DNA from: Methylocystis suflitae
Lineage (GTDB): Bacteria > Pseudomonadota > Alphaproteobacteria > Rhizobiales > Beijerinckiaceae
Length of the DNA: 54,065 nucleotides
Assembly: GCF_024448135.1 (NCBI RefSeq)
Contig: NZ_JAMRYX010000202.1
Span: forward strand, 1-54,065
Direction of reading: 5' to 3'
Shown one piece after another: positions 13,911 through 23,389 of this stretch. The notes below the pieces were generated by a model. It was not told where the DNA came from. It saw nothing but the letters and a program-made list of their open reading frames with translations, and searched no databases. Positions within the stretch are counted from its first letter, which is position 1, and every line of letters begins with the position of its first letter. Position numbers and translations under genes: made by a program.

Positions 13911-14264
13911 CTATTTGCTGGCGATTTCGCTTGGCGGCTTCCAGTCGCCGCCGGCCGAGGGACCAGTCGGCGCGCCTGGGATGCGCAGGCGTTGGCCTGG
14001 TTGGATCTTGTCGGGATCGGTCAGCATTGGCCGATTGGCTTCGAAGATCTCCATATATTTGGCGCCCTTGCCGGCGCCGTAATGCGCTTCGGCGATCTTC
14101 CACAGCGTGTCGCCTGGCTTCACGACGTAGAAGGTCTCTGTCCCGGACGACCCTGCCGCTGCGGGCTTCTCTTCGGCCTTAGGGGTAGCCTCGGCCGTTT
14201 TCTTGAGCGCGTCTGGGGCAGGCCCCGGTTTGCCTTTTCCGGTCAGAAAATCCAAAAGTCCCAT
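13911..14264 (-). CDS. LysM domain protein
   Basis: A 117-residue protein with a single C-terminal LysM ([18 protein letters not shown] ... [21 protein letters not shown]), a peptidoglycan/chitin-binding module. The N-terminal half is a K/P/A-rich linker without an obvious signal peptide. LysM layout resembles the tail of the Kbp/YgaU potassium-binding protein, but the BON domain of that family is absent. The start [14 protein letters not shown] has AAGGAG eight bases upstream. Confidence 0.82.
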   Translation of the reverse strand: MGLLDFLTGKGKPGPAPDALKKTAEATPKAEEKPAAAGSSGTETFYVVKPGDTLWKIAEAHYGAGKGAKYMEIFEANRPMLTDPDKIQPGQRLRIPGAPTGPSAGGDWKPPSEIASK

Positions 14265-14471
14265 GCTGGAGTCTCCTTCATAGATCCGGCCATTAAGCCG
14301 GATGCGCATGATCTATTGTAGCGCTCGGCGCGCAGCTCGCGAGTGTAGGCGCGTCCGAAAAGCAGCGTCAGGGCGCGACTTTCGGGCATTCGTCGGCGGC
14401 GAGCAGCGAGTTGTGGCGGCGAAGGCGCTCGCCGTCTCGCGAAACCGTGCAAAATCTCCTATACCGCTGCG

Positions 14472-14996
14472 ATGACCGCGACCTCTGCCACCACCGTGCG
14501 GACGGCACTCTACCCCGGCACGTTCGACCCGTTGACCTTTGGCCATCTCGACGTGATGGGGCAGGGCGGGGCGCTGTTCGAGAAGATTGTCGTCGCGATC
14601 GGCGTGCACCACGGCAAGGAGCCGTGGCTCTCCTTCGACGAGCGCGCGGCGGTCATTCGCGACGCCTGCGCCGGACTGGGCGCGTCTTGCGCTTTCGAGG
14701 TCGCGGGCTTTGACGGACTTGTCGTCGAGGCGGCGCGCCAGCACGGCGCCTGCGCCATTCTCCGCGGTTTGCGCGACAGCGCCGATTTCGACTATGAAAT
14801 GCAGATGGCGGGGATGAACGGGACGCTCGCGCCCGACATTCGCACGATTTTCCTGCCCGCTTCGCCAGGGCTACGCCACGTCAGCGGAACCTTCGTGCGC
14901 CAGATCGCGGCGCTTGGCGGCGACGTATCGGCCTTTGCGCCGGCCGCCGCCGTCGCCGCACTCAAACGCGCCATAAAAAGGCGCGGCAATACATAG
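14472..14996 (+). CDS. coaD: Phosphopantetheine adenylyltransferase
   Basis: Fourth step of coenzyme A synthesis: transfers AMP from ATP to 4'-phosphopantetheine. The nucleotidyltransferase motif (T/H)xGH appears as YPGTFDPLTFGHLDV and the substrate region LRGLRDSADFDYEMQMAGMN is typical. The second nucleotide motif reads HVSGTFVRQIA where most enzymes have a serine-rich SSS/T motif, a conservative variant. At 174 residues it is normal size. Nine bases separate it from the exported cyclophilin. Confidence 0.95.
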   Translation: MTATSATTVRTALYPGTFDPLTFGHLDVMGQGGALFEKIVVAIGVHHGKEPWLSFDERAAVIRDACAGLGASCAFEVAGFDGLVVEAARQHGACAILRGLRDSADFDYEMQMAGMNGTLAPDIRTIFLPASPGLRHVSGTFVRQIAALGGDVSAFAPAAAVAALKRAIKRRGNT

Positions 14997-15005
14997 GGAG
15001 GCTTC

Positions 15006-15557
15006 ATGAAACTCACCCGCCGTTTGCTTCTTGCCGCCGCGGCCGTCGCCGCGCTTAGCGCCGCGCCCGTTGGAGCGGCAGATGATCATCTCCTCTATCT
15101 CGACACGAAGGATGGCCGCGTCACCATCAAGCTGCGGCCTGATCTTGCGCCCAAACATGTCGAGCGCATTGAGAAGCTCGCGAAGGAGCATTTCTACGAC
15201 GGCATTGCGTTCCATCGCGTCATCGACGGTTTCATGGCGCAGGCCGGCGATCCCACGGGCACAGGCATGAGCGGCTCTCGCTATCTCGATCTTAAGGCGG
15301 AGTTCTCGAATACGCCGTTCAAGCGCGGCGTCCTCGGAATGGCGCGTCAGCCGGGCGACAATGACTCGGCCAATTCGCAGTTCTTCATCGTCTATGCAGA
15401 CGCGCCGCAGCTCAACGGCAAATACACCGTATTCGGCGAAGTGGTCTCGGGCATGGATGTCGTCGACAAGATCAAGAAGGGTTCGAAGTCCAATAATGGC
15501 ATGGTCGATAATCCGGATAAGATCATCAAGATGCGCGTCGCTGGCGACGAGAGCTGA
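15006..15557 (+). CDS. Exported cyclophilin-type peptidyl-prolyl isomerase
   Basis: PPIase that should act in the periplasm: a clear signal peptide (LLLAAAAVAALSAAPVGAA) precedes a compact cyclophilin domain. FYDGIAFHRVIDGFMAQAGD carries the catalytic Arg and the neighbouring Phe/Gln, and NSQFFIVYADAPQLNGKYTV completes the active site. It is the first of two tandem cyclophilins; the second lacks a signal peptide, giving one copy per compartment. Confidence 0.93.
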   Translation: MKLTRRLLLAAAAVAALSAAPVGAADDHLLYLDTKDGRVTIKLRPDLAPKHVERIEKLAKEHFYDGIAFHRVIDGFMAQAGDPTGTGMSGSRYLDLKAEFSNTPFKRGVLGMARQPGDNDSANSQFFIVYADAPQLNGKYTVFGEVVSGMDVVDKIKKGSKSNNGMVDNPDKIIKMRVAGDES

Positions 15558-15599
15558 GTTCAAGAGCCGCTAGGCCTGCAAAAATCAAAGGAAATGATC

Positions 15600-16055
15600 A
15601 TGACCGAAGCCGCCGACACCATCACGCTTGAGACGACGAAGGGACCGGTCGTCATCAAATTTCGTTCAGACCTCGCGCCCAATCATGTCGCGCATATCAA
15701 GAAGCTCGTCTCGGAAGGATTCTACGACGGCATCGTCTTTCATCGCGTGATTGACGGCTTCATGGCTCAGACCGGATGCCCGCGCGGCACGGGCACGGGC
15801 GGATCAAAATATCCAGACCTCAAGGCCGAGTTCAACAGCGCGCCGCATGTGCGCGGCACCTGCTCGATGGCGCGCGCGCAAAGCCCCGACAGCGCCAATT
15901 CGCAGTTCTTCATCTGCTTCGATGACGCGCGATTCCTCGACAACAAATATACGGTGTGGGGCGAGGTGATCTCCGGCATGGAGAATGTCGACAAGATCAA
16001 GCGCGGCGAACCGGTGAAAGATCCCGACAAGATCGTCAAGGCGACGTTGGGTTGA
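15600..16055 (+). CDS. Cytosolic cyclophilin-type peptidyl-prolyl isomerase
   Basis: Paralogue of the preceding gene without a signal peptide, so cytosolic. FYDGIVFHRVIDGFMAQTG and NSQFFICFDDARFLDNKYTV contain the catalytic Arg, Phe and Gln residues expected for an active enzyme. I prefer the second ATG (15600), seven bases after AAAGGA, over 15594. It probably belongs to one unit with coaD and the exported copy. Confidence 0.93.
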   Translation: MTEAADTITLETTKGPVVIKFRSDLAPNHVAHIKKLVSEGFYDGIVFHRVIDGFMAQTGCPRGTGTGGSKYPDLKAEFNSAPHVRGTCSMARAQSPDSANSQFFICFDDARFLDNKYTVWGEVISGMENVDKIKRGEPVKDPDKIVKATLG

Positions 16056-16091
16056 TCGACTAAGGCGACAGATCGAGCTTCTTGGTCAAGC

Positions 16092-16113
16092 ATGCGCCCG
16101 GCCTTGGGCGCAT
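16092..16113. terminator. Hairpin after the cyclophilin genes
   Basis: ATGCGCCC-GGCCTT-GGGCGCAT, a perfect 8-bp GC-rich stem 37 bases after the cyclophilin stop. There is no T run, so termination is likely but not certain. Confidence 0.5.
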
Positions 16114-16221
16114 GTGCAGTAAAGGCCTGAGTTCGACGCAAGATTCGGAACTATCTCTCCAGACGCTGGTTGCAAAGTATCGCTCGCCGAGACGGGCGAG
16201 CGGAACAGTGGAGAGTATCCG

Positions 16222-16932
16222 ATGAAATCGCTCAAGTTGTTGATCGCTACAGTAGCGGCGATCGCGCTTTCCGCCAGCGTGACAGCGAATGCAGGGCGTG
16301 ATCGCACGGGCGCGAGCTCGAGCAAGAATCAAACTCAGACTCGCAGCAGCAGTCAGTGGCAGGAGACACAAGGCCAACCAGCCAAGGACGCGGAGGATAC
16401 GACATCTGGCGGCGGCTGGCGGGAGATGGGCCGCGATGACGACCCCTCGCCGACTTGGCGCGGCAGCGCAGCGCGGGAACGGATGCGCGATCAAGACAGC
16501 CAGTCAGGCATGGACCGGACGGGCGCGGATCGGACGGATCGGCAGATGATCAAAGGGCGATCCGCAGCTGACATGCGCGAACTGGAGCAGCTCGGCTCCG
16601 CCCGCGTAATTTTTTACAGGCTCGGCCCCACCGATATGCGCATGTCTCAGCTGATTGGCAGCGATGTCCGCAATCTGCAGAATGATAACGTCGGCGAGAT
16701 CGAGGACGTTATCTTCGACAAGAATAGGAATGTGCGCGCGGTCATCGTCAGCGTCGGCGGTTTCCTTGGCATCGGCGAGCGCCATATCGCGATTGACCCG
16801 ACATCAATGGTCGTTTCCCGGAACGAAGATGGCGACGTCGAAGCGGTAGTGAACACGACTCGCGACGATCTGCGGAACGCTCCGGAGTTCCGGTTCGACG
16901 AGCGTCGCCGGCGCGTCGGCTCATACGAATAA
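16222..16932 (+). CDS. Exported PRC-barrel domain protein
   Basis: A 236-residue protein with a signal peptide (LLIATVAAIALSASVTANA), a long hydrophilic S/Q/R/D-rich linker to about residue 130, and a C-terminal PRC-barrel (MRMSQLIGSDVRNLQNDNVG, then EDVIFDKNRNVRAVIVSVGG). PRC-barrels bind RNA or protein partners; in exported alphaproteobacterial versions the role is unknown and often linked to stress. A short hairpin (GCTCGCC/GGCGAGC at 16182-16201) lies before the start. Confidence 0.85.
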   Translation: MKSLKLLIATVAAIALSASVTANAGRDRTGASSSKNQTQTRSSSQWQETQGQPAKDAEDTTSGGGWREMGRDDDPSPTWRGSAARERMRDQDSQSGMDRTGADRTDRQMIKGRSAADMRELEQLGSARVIFYRLGPTDMRMSQLIGSDVRNLQNDNVGEIEDVIFDKNRNVRAVIVSVGGFLGIGERHIAIDPTSMVVSRNEDGDVEAVVNTTRDDLRNAPEFRFDERRRRVGSYE

Positions 16933-17025
16933 GCTTTCGCGGCGGCGCCGGTTGATCGCAATCGGCGCCGTCGACCCTTCTGGCGCACTTGACCTGACGG
17001 AGCTTATGGTTTTTGCAAGCTCCGC

Positions 17026-18090
17026 ATGCGCGTCGACCTTTTCGACTTCAACCTCCCGCAAGACAGGATCGCACTTCGGCCCGCCGATCCCCGCGACGGC
17101 GCCCGCATGCTCGTCATCCCGTTGTCCGGCGAGCCTTTCGAGGACAGGATTGTTCGCGATCTGCCGAATTACCTTCGTCCGGGAGACGCGCTCGTCGTCA
17201 ATGACTCGCGCGTCATTCACGCGCGGCTTTCCGGTCGGCGCATTCGCGGTCCGTTGAGCGCCAATGTCGAAGCGACGCTGATCGAACGTCTGGATGCTTC
17301 CCGCTGGCGCGCGCTGATGCGCCCGGCAAAGAAGCTCGCGATCGGCGATCGCATAAGCTTTATGGGCCATGGGGGCGAGATCGACGCTCGCGTCGAAGCA
17401 AAGGGAGAGGACGGCGAAATCACGCTCGCTTTCGAGCTTAGTGGACCCGCTCTGGATATCGCGATAGAGCAGGCAGGCGTCATGCCCCTGCCGCCCTATA
17501 TTGCCGGCAAGCGCTCGGCCGACGCGCGTGACGAAAGTGACTATCAGACGATCTTTGCGCGCGAAGCGGGAGCGGTGGCGGCGCCGACCGCCGGCCTGCA
17601 CTTCACGCCGCAGCTGCTGGCGGCGATCGAAGCGCGTGGCGTTCGTCTTTACCGCGTGACGCTGCATGTGGGGGCAGGCACCTTTCTTCCGGTGAAGGCG
17701 GAGGACACGGACCTGCACAAGATGCACGAGGAATTCGCCCGGCTTGACGCTGAAACGGCGCAGGCGCTGAACGAGGTGCGAGCGGGAGGCGGGCGCATCG
17801 TCGCCGTCGGCACGACGGCGTTGCGCGTGCTCGAAAGCGCCGCGGACGACGCCGGACGATTTGCGCCTTATGCCGCGCGCACGCGGATCTTCATTACGCC
17901 CGGCTATCGTTTCCGCGCCGTGGACATGCTGCTCACAAATTTCCATCTCCCGTGCTCGACGCTATTCATGCTGGTCGCCGCATTCGCCGGCCTCGAGCGG
18001 ATGAAGGCCGCCTATGCGCATGCCATCGAAAGCGGCTATCGATTTTATTCCTACGGCGACGCTTGTCTGCTGCGGCGCGTCGAACAATGA
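17026..18090 (+). CDS. queA: tRNA preQ1-34 S-adenosylmethionine ribosyltransferase-isomerase
   Basis: Converts preQ1 at tRNA position 34 to epoxyqueuosine, using SAM as ribosyl donor. The start [20 protein letters not shown] and the block [13 protein letters not shown] are diagnostic, as is [18 protein letters not shown] near the end. Length (354) is standard. Its stop overlaps the next start (ATGA), and tgt follows, so two queuosine steps are encoded together. Confidence 0.96.
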   Translation: MRVDLFDFNLPQDRIALRPADPRDGARMLVIPLSGEPFEDRIVRDLPNYLRPGDALVVNDSRVIHARLSGRRIRGPLSANVEATLIERLDASRWRALMRPAKKLAIGDRISFMGHGGEIDARVEAKGEDGEITLAFELSGPALDIAIEQAGVMPLPPYIAGKRSADARDESDYQTIFAREAGAVAAPTAGLHFTPQLLAAIEARGVRLYRVTLHVGAGTFLPVKAEDTDLHKMHEEFARLDAETAQALNEVRAGGGRIVAVGTTALRVLESAADDAGRFAPYAARTRIFITPGYRFRAVDMLLTNFHLPCSTLFMLVAAFAGLERMKAAYAHAIESGYRFYSYGDACLLRRVEQ

Positions 18091-18419
18091 GCGAGCCTCG
18101 CGACATGCGCATCCTTGCGCTCTGGCGCGACGATCCGCGAGAGGCGCCGATGACGATTGACGCGCGGATCGACGGCGCGCGAATCGTTTCGGCATGGGAT
18201 CTTTTCGGCGCCTTTGCGCTCGATGGCGATAGCGTGCGTCCATTCATCCTGCGGCGCGACGGTCAAATCGACTTCGGGCTGGGTGAGCGCTGGCGAACCA
18301 ACTTGCGCGAGGCGACGATAAAAGTCGGGTCGGATTTCGGCGTATGGTTCAATGAGAGCGATAGCGGCTGCTATCGAATCGTCAAAATCGCGGCGCTTGG
18401 CGCAAAGGACAGGACGTGA
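18087..18419 (+). CDS. Small hypothetical protein coupled between queA and tgt
   Basis: A 110-residue protein of unknown family. It overlaps queA by ATGA and tgt by GTGA, so translation of all three is coupled. The sequence is soluble, with [20 protein letters not shown] and [20 protein letters not shown], and no membrane segment or signal peptide. The tight position argues for a real product with some link to tRNA queuosine modification, but no motif shows what. An internal ATG (18105) is an alternative start. Confidence 0.65.
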   Translation: MSEPRDMRILALWRDDPREAPMTIDARIDGARIVSAWDLFGAFALDGDSVRPFILRRDGQIDFGLGERWRTNLREATIKVGSDFGVWFNESDSGCYRIVKIAALGAKDRT

Positions 18420-19543
18420 CGCAGGCCTTTTCCTTTTCCGTTCTCGCTACCGACGGCCTCGCACGTCAAGGCGAAATCCATACGCCGCGCGGAACAATCC
18501 GTACGCCCGCCTTCATGCCGGTGGGCACTGCGGCGACGGTGAAGGCGATGTTCGTCGAAGACGTGCGCGCCGCCGGCGCCGACATACTGCTGGGCAATGT
18601 CTATCATCTGATGCTGCGACCGGGCGCAGAGAGGATCGCGCGGCTTGGCGGACTGCATGAATTCATGCGCTGGCCCTATCCGATCTTGACGGACTCCGGC
18701 GGCTTTCAAGTGATGTCGCTTGCAAAGCTGCGCAAGCTCGATGAAAGCGGCGTGACGTTTCAGTCGCATATTGACGGTTCGCGACATCACCTGTCGCCCG
18801 AGCGCTCGATGGAAATTCAGGATCTGCTGGGCTCGGACATCCAGATGCAGCTCGATGAATGCGTGCGCCTGCCATGTTCGGAAAGCGAGGCCGAGCGCGC
18901 CATGCGCCTTTCGCTACGCTGGGCGGAGCGTTCGCGTAAGGCGTTTCGCGAGCGGCCGGGCAGGGCGGTGTTCGGCATCGTGCAAGGCGGCGAATCGAAG
19001 CGGCTTCGAATCGAAAGCGCCCAGGCGCTCGCCGGCATGGAATTCCACGGGATCGCCGTCGGCGGCCTGGCCGTCGGCGAGCCTCAGGACGTGATGCTCG
19101 ACATGCTCGAGACGACCGCCCCGCATTTGCCCGAATCAAAACCTCGTTATCTGATGGGCGTGGGCGCGCCTGACGACATCATTCAGGCCGTCGCGCGGGG
19201 AATCGACATGTTTGACTGCGTGATGCCGACTCGCGCCGGCCGCCACGGCCTCGCCTATACGCGCCACGGACGGGTGACGTTGCGCAATGCGCGCCACGCC
19301 GACGATCCGCGGCCGCTCGACGAGGAGTCGTCCTGCCCTGCGGCGCGCGACTATTCGCGCGCCTATCTGCATCACCTCGTCAAAGCAGGGGAAATCCTCG
19401 GGATGATGCTGCTGACGCAGGCCAATGTCGCCTATTATCAGGAGCTGATGGCGGGCCTGCGCGCAGCCATCGGCGCCGGGCGCCTCGCCGACTTCATCGC
19501 CGAAACGCGCGCCAATTGGATCGAGGGCGAAAGCGCTTTGTGA
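18416..19543 (+). CDS. tgt: tRNA-guanine transglycosylase with degenerate zinc site
   Basis: Exchanges guanine for preQ1 at position 34 of GUN-anticodon tRNAs. [14 protein letters not shown] holds the base-binding Asp, [10 protein letters not shown] and GVGAPDDII are typical, and [13 protein letters not shown] carries the nucleophilic Asp. It starts at a GTG overlapping the previous stop. The C-terminal zinc site differs from the E. coli C-x-C-x2-C...H set: Ser305, Cys307, Ala310 and Ala336 occupy the four ligand positions, so only one ligand remains. The flanking SRAYLHHL is conserved, so the alignment is firm. Confidence 0.94.
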   Translation: MTQAFSFSVLATDGLARQGEIHTPRGTIRTPAFMPVGTAATVKAMFVEDVRAAGADILLGNVYHLMLRPGAERIARLGGLHEFMRWPYPILTDSGGFQVMSLAKLRKLDESGVTFQSHIDGSRHHLSPERSMEIQDLLGSDIQMQLDECVRLPCSESEAERAMRLSLRWAERSRKAFRERPGRAVFGIVQGGESKRLRIESAQALAGMEFHGIAVGGLAVGEPQDVMLDMLETTAPHLPESKPRYLMGVGAPDDIIQAVARGIDMFDCVMPTRAGRHGLAYTRHGRVTLRNARHADDPRPLDEESSCPAARDYSRAYLHHLVKAGEILGMMLLTQANVAYYQELMAGLRAAIGAGRLADFIAETRANWIEGESAL

Positions 19544-19757
19544 CCTCAGCCGAGTTTACGGACCAGATAATATGGTTTACGAAAACAATATTCGGCGGGG
19601 GCGGAGCATGGGCCGCTACCATGAAGAGCTCACCAGAAGATTTTTGATCGGCGTTCGGCAGGAAACGTCTGTAAACGCGCGTCGGCCGACGCGTCTGCGA
19701 CGCGAGAGCGTTCGCGCGCGCCCGTCAAAATCCAAACTGGCGTCGATGGAGAATGGG

Positions 19758-20042
19758 ATGTCGCATCCTGGCGAAATTCTTGCTCGTCACCTAAATGAGC
19801 TCGGCCTGACGGCGTCGGATCTGGCGCGTGATATCGACGTGCCGGTCAATCGAGTCACGGCGATCATTAATGGCCAGCGGGGCGTCACCGCCGATACCGC
19901 GCTGCGGCTTGGACACTGGTTCGGCGTCCAGCCCGAAGATTGGCTGGAGCTACAGACGCAATATGAGCTTTCTCTCGCGCGCCGCGCGGCCGGAGCGAGA
20001 ATAAAGTCATTGCCGAGCCTCGCCGATCGTCAGCGCGACTGA
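19758..20042 (+). CDS. HigA-like HTH antitoxin/regulator
   Basis: A 94-residue XRE-type DNA-binding protein. SHPGEILARHLNELGLTASD followed by LARDIDVPVNRVTAIINGQRGVTADTALRL is the HigA family signature. HigA normally pairs with a HigB RNase encoded immediately upstream; I see no HigB-like sequence between tgt and this gene, so it appears orphaned. I chose the ATG at 19758, preceded by GGAG; a longer frame to 19572 reads as unstructured sequence. The next gene, a DNA methyltransferase, starts three bases after the stop. Confidence 0.82.
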   Translation: MSHPGEILARHLNELGLTASDLARDIDVPVNRVTAIINGQRGVTADTALRLGHWFGVQPEDWLELQTQYELSLARRAAGARIKSLPSLADRQRD

Positions 20043-20045
20043 GGC

Positions 20046-21245
20046 ATGAGCGCAGTTCAAAAGCTCGCGGAAACGGAATTCTTCCACGATCTGCGTTGGT
20101 CCGCAGAATTCGGCGCGGCGACCCGCGCTGTTGTCGCAGACGGCGTTCCTTATTACGTCAACGCCTTCTGGACCGCCGGGCAAAGGCGCGCGCATCCGCT
20201 GCACGAGATCAGCTATCGCGCCTGTTTCAAGCCGCAGCTTCCGGCCTTTTTCATCGATCGGCTGACGCAGCCGGGAGATATCGTCTGCGATCCGTTCATG
20301 GGCCGCGGCACGACGATCCTGCAAGCGGCGCTAATGGGACGGAGGCCCATCGGCTCCGACGCCAATCCGTTGTCGCTGCTGTTGACGCGCCCGCGGCTGC
20401 GGCCTCCTGCGCTTTGCGAGATCGAGGCGCGGCTCGCGGCCGCGCCCTGGGGACGCGGCGAGGCTGAGCGCGACGACCTTCTCGCTTTCTATCATTCCGA
20501 GACGTTGCGGCAGATATGTGCGCTGCGTGCGTATCTGCTCGCGCGCGAGCATGACCGACGTCTCGACGCCGTCGACGACTGGATTAGAATGGTGGCGCTC
20601 AATCGATTGACCGGGCATTCTCCCGGGTTTTTTTCCGTCTATACGATGCCGCCGAACCAAGCCGTTTCGGTGAAGGCGCAATTGAAAATCAATGCGCGTC
20701 GGGAACAAACGCCGCCGCGGCGCGACATCGCCGAACTCATATTCAAGAAATCGCGCGCGCTTCTGGCGGAGGGGGCGCCGACGGCCTGCGATGCGCAGCT
20801 CGTCGTGGCGGATGCCGGGCATTTGCAGCACATCGCCGATGCGACGGTCGATCTCGTCGTCACGTCGCCGCCTTTTCTCGATGTCGTCGACTATCGCGGC
20901 GACAATTGGCTGCGCAACTGGTTCGCGGGAATTGAGGCCGAGCGCATCCGACTCTCGCAGCTTCGCGCGCCGGAAGACTGGCGCGCGATGACTCGCGACG
21001 TTTTCGAAGAGTTGGCGCGAGTCGTGAAGCCGGGCGGTCACGTCGCTTACGAGGTTGGCGAGGTTAGGGGCGGGGCGCTCCCGCTCGAACAGCTGGTCTG
21101 GCGCGCGCTCGACGATCTTCCGTTCGAGCGATTGGGCGTGCTCGTCAACGAGCAAAGTTTCACGAAAACCAGCAACTGCTGGGGCGTCGCCAACAATGTG
21201 AAGGGCGTCAACAGCAACCGAATCGTGATCGCGCGTCGCTTGTGA
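20046..21245 (+). CDS. Orphan DNA methyltransferase (N4-cytosine/N6-adenine class)
   Basis: SAM-dependent DNA methyltransferase of 399 residues. DPFMGRGTT at 82-90 is motif I (SAM binding) and TSPPFLDVVDY from residue 273 is motif IV; TSPP followed by an aromatic residue is usual for N4-cytosine enzymes, though N6-adenine cannot be excluded. Motif I precedes IV by about 190 residues, leaving room for the target-recognition region between them. The C-terminus has the SFTKTSNCWGVANNVKGVNS block seen in genomic methylases. No restriction endonuclease lies nearby. It is tightly coupled to the HigA-like regulator, which may control it. Confidence 0.85.
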   Translation: MSAVQKLAETEFFHDLRWSAEFGAATRAVVADGVPYYVNAFWTAGQRRAHPLHEISYRACFKPQLPAFFIDRLTQPGDIVCDPFMGRGTTILQAALMGRRPIGSDANPLSLLLTRPRLRPPALCEIEARLAAAPWGRGEAERDDLLAFYHSETLRQICALRAYLLAREHDRRLDAVDDWIRMVALNRLTGHSPGFFSVYTMPPNQAVSVKAQLKINARREQTPPRRDIAELIFKKSRALLAEGAPTACDAQLVVADAGHLQHIADATVDLVVTSPPFLDVVDYRGDNWLRNWFAGIEAERIRLSQLRAPEDWRAMTRDVFEELARVVKPGGHVAYEVGEVRGGALPLEQLVWRALDDLPFERLGVLVNEQSFTKTSNCWGVANNVKGVNSNRIVIARRL

Positions 21246-21252
21246 TGCCGCA

Positions 21253-23355
21253 TCAGCCTGCGCGCAGCAGGCGCACGGCGTCGTCGCGTTCGAAGAGGTA
21301 GAGCAGGGCGCGCAAGGCCTGGCCTCTGTCGCTCGCAAGCTCGGGATCGCGACGCAGAATCAATTCGGCGTCGTCGCGCGCCATGGCGAGGAGTCGCGCG
21401 TGGGCGGAAAGGTCGGCGAGCCGAAAGCTCGGCAGACCGGCCTGCCGCACGCCGAGAATTTCGCCTTCGCCGCGCAGCCGCAGATCTTCCTCGGCGATGC
21501 GAAATCCGTCTTCCGTCTGGCGTATGATCATCAGCCGCGCCTTCGCCGCTTCGCTTAGCGGGCCCTTGTACAGAAGCAGGCAGGAGGACTTGCCCGAGCC
21601 GCGACCAACGCGTCCGCGCAGCTGATGCAGCTGCGCAAGGCCGAAGCGCTCGGCGTGCTCGATGACCATGATGGTCGCTTCGGGAACGTCGACGCCGACT
21701 TCAATGACCGTGGTCGCGACCAGAATTTTGACCTCGCCGCGCTGAAAGGCTTCCATCACGGCGTCCTTCTCGCCGCCCTTCATTCGGCCGTGAACGAGGC
21801 CGACTGCCGTTCCGAAAAGCTTTGAGAGATCCGCATGGCGCGCTTGCGCAGCGGAGAGGTCCAGCTCCTCATTCTCCTCGACGAGCGGACAGACCCAATA
21901 GGCCCGCGCGCCCTCCGCCAAGGCGCGCTGCAAGCCGCCGATCAGTTCGTCGATTCGTTCGGCCGGAAGCACGCGCGTCGCGATCGGCGTGCGGCCGGGC
22001 GGCTTTTCGTCGAGCGCCGAGCAATCCATGTCGCCGAACGCCGTCAGCGCCAGCGTGCGCGGGATGGGCGTCGCGGTCATCACCAGCACGTCGACGGCGT
22101 TGCCCTTGGCGCCGAGCGCCAGCCGCTGCTCGACGCCGAAGCGATGCTGCTCGTCGACGACGGCGAGGCCGAGGTCGTGAAAGGCGAGATCGCTTTGCAC
22201 GAGAGCATGCGTGCCGATGACGACATCGACCTCCCCCGCTCCGATGGCGGCGTGGAGCGCTGCGCGCTCGCTCGGCTTGGCGCGGCCTGTCAGTAGCGCC
22301 ACGCGCAGTCCCGCGGACGCGAGCGTTGGCGTCAGCCGATCGTAGTGCTGCCGCGCCAGGATTTCAGTCGGGGCCATCAAGGCGCTTTGCCGGCCGGTCT
22401 CGGCGACGCTCGCGATGGCGAGCGCCGCGACGACGGTCTTGCCGGATCCGACGTCGCCCTGAACGAGACGCAGCATGCGCTGTTCCGAGGCAAGATCGGC
22501 GCGGATCTCGTCAAGCGTGCGCTGCTGCGCGCGCGTTAAGCGAAACGGCAGGGCGGATTCGATCGCTCGGGCGTAGCGGCCGTCGCCCTTGTGCGCGCGG
22601 CCAGCGGGGCGCCGCATCTTGGCGCGAATGAGGCGCAGCGCGAGCTGGCTCGCGAGCAATTCATCGAGCGCGAGACGCTGACGAGCAGGATGCTGCGGCG
22701 AGAGCGCATCGGCGCTTACCGGCCGGTGCGCGGCGCGCAGCGCCTCGGCGAATGCGGGAAGTTTATTGGCGGCGAGAACGCTGGCGTCCTGCCATTCTGG
22801 AAGGTTCGGCAGCCGCGTCAGCGCTTCTTCCGTCGCGCGCAAAACGTAACGCGCCTGCAGGCCTTCGGTGAGGCCATAGACGGCTTCAAATGCGGGGAGC
22901 TTCGCCAAACCGGCCTCATCAAGCACGCGGTCCGGATGCACGATCTGACGGCGGCCGTCATAAAGCTCGATGCGTCCCGAAATCCAGCGCGTCTCGCCGA
23001 GCGGCAGGCTGCGTTCGATCCAGTCGGGATTGGCGAGAAAAAACACGAGTTCGACGTCGCCGGTGTCATCTTCGACGAGCACGCGATAGGGCGATTTCGA
23101 ATATCGGCCCTGAGGGCGACGATGCTCGGTGACGCGCGCCTTCAAGACGACCATCGTCTCGAGCGGCGCGGCGGCGATCGTCGGTCGCACGCTGCGGTCG
23201 ATGACGGTTGACGGAAGATGAAAAAGCAGATCGACGAGGCGCGCTTCGGCCCCGGGCTTGGAGAGGAGCCGATCGAACAGCCTGGCGGTTTTCGGTCCGA
23301 CGCCAGGCAGCGCGGCGACGCGACCGAAGAAGGGGTCGAGCAGGGAAGGACGCAT
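21253..23355 (-). CDS. recG: ATP-dependent DNA helicase RecG
   Basis: Branched-DNA helicase for replication fork reversal and Holliday junction processing. At 700 residues it has the N-terminal wedge/OB region (LPGVGPKTARLFDRL at the start), Walker A GDVGSGKT, the Walker B variant VVDEQHRFGVEQR, helicase motif III-like TATPIPRTL, motif VI QLRGRVGRGSGKSSC and a C-terminal TRG-like region. It converges on the methyltransferase gene with a seven-base gap. Confidence 0.97.
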   Translation of the reverse strand: MRPSLLDPFFGRVAALPGVGPKTARLFDRLLSKPGAEARLVDLLFHLPSTVIDRSVRPTIAAAPLETMVVLKARVTEHRRPQGRYSKSPYRVLVEDDTGDVELVFFLANPDWIERSLPLGETRWISGRIELYDGRRQIVHPDRVLDEAGLAKLPAFEAVYGLTEGLQARYVLRATEEALTRLPNLPEWQDASVLAANKLPAFAEALRAAHRPVSADALSPQHPARQRLALDELLASQLALRLIRAKMRRPAGRAHKGDGRYARAIESALPFRLTRAQQRTLDEIRADLASEQRMLRLVQGDVGSGKTVVAALAIASVAETGRQSALMAPTEILARQHYDRLTPTLASAGLRVALLTGRAKPSERAALHAAIGAGEVDVVIGTHALVQSDLAFHDLGLAVVDEQHRFGVEQRLALGAKGNAVDVLVMTATPIPRTLALTAFGDMDCSALDEKPPGRTPIATRVLPAERIDELIGGLQRALAEGARAYWVCPLVEENEELDLSAAQARHADLSKLFGTAVGLVHGRMKGGEKDAVMEAFQRGEVKILVATTVIEVGVDVPEATIMVIEHAERFGLAQLHQLRGRVGRGSGKSSCLLLYKGPLSEAAKARLMIIRQTEDGFRIAEEDLRLRGEGEILGVRQAGLPSFRLADLSAHARLLAMARDDAELILRRDPELASDRGQALRALLYLFERDDAVRLLRAG

Positions 23356-23389
23356 AAAGGTTCAGTTCAGCTCGCCGGCGCGGAACGGG

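Noticed and set aside
19544-19757. HigB/RelE toxin upstream of the HigA-like gene
   Set aside because: No frame here reads like a RelE-fold toxin; the in-frame extension is unstructured.
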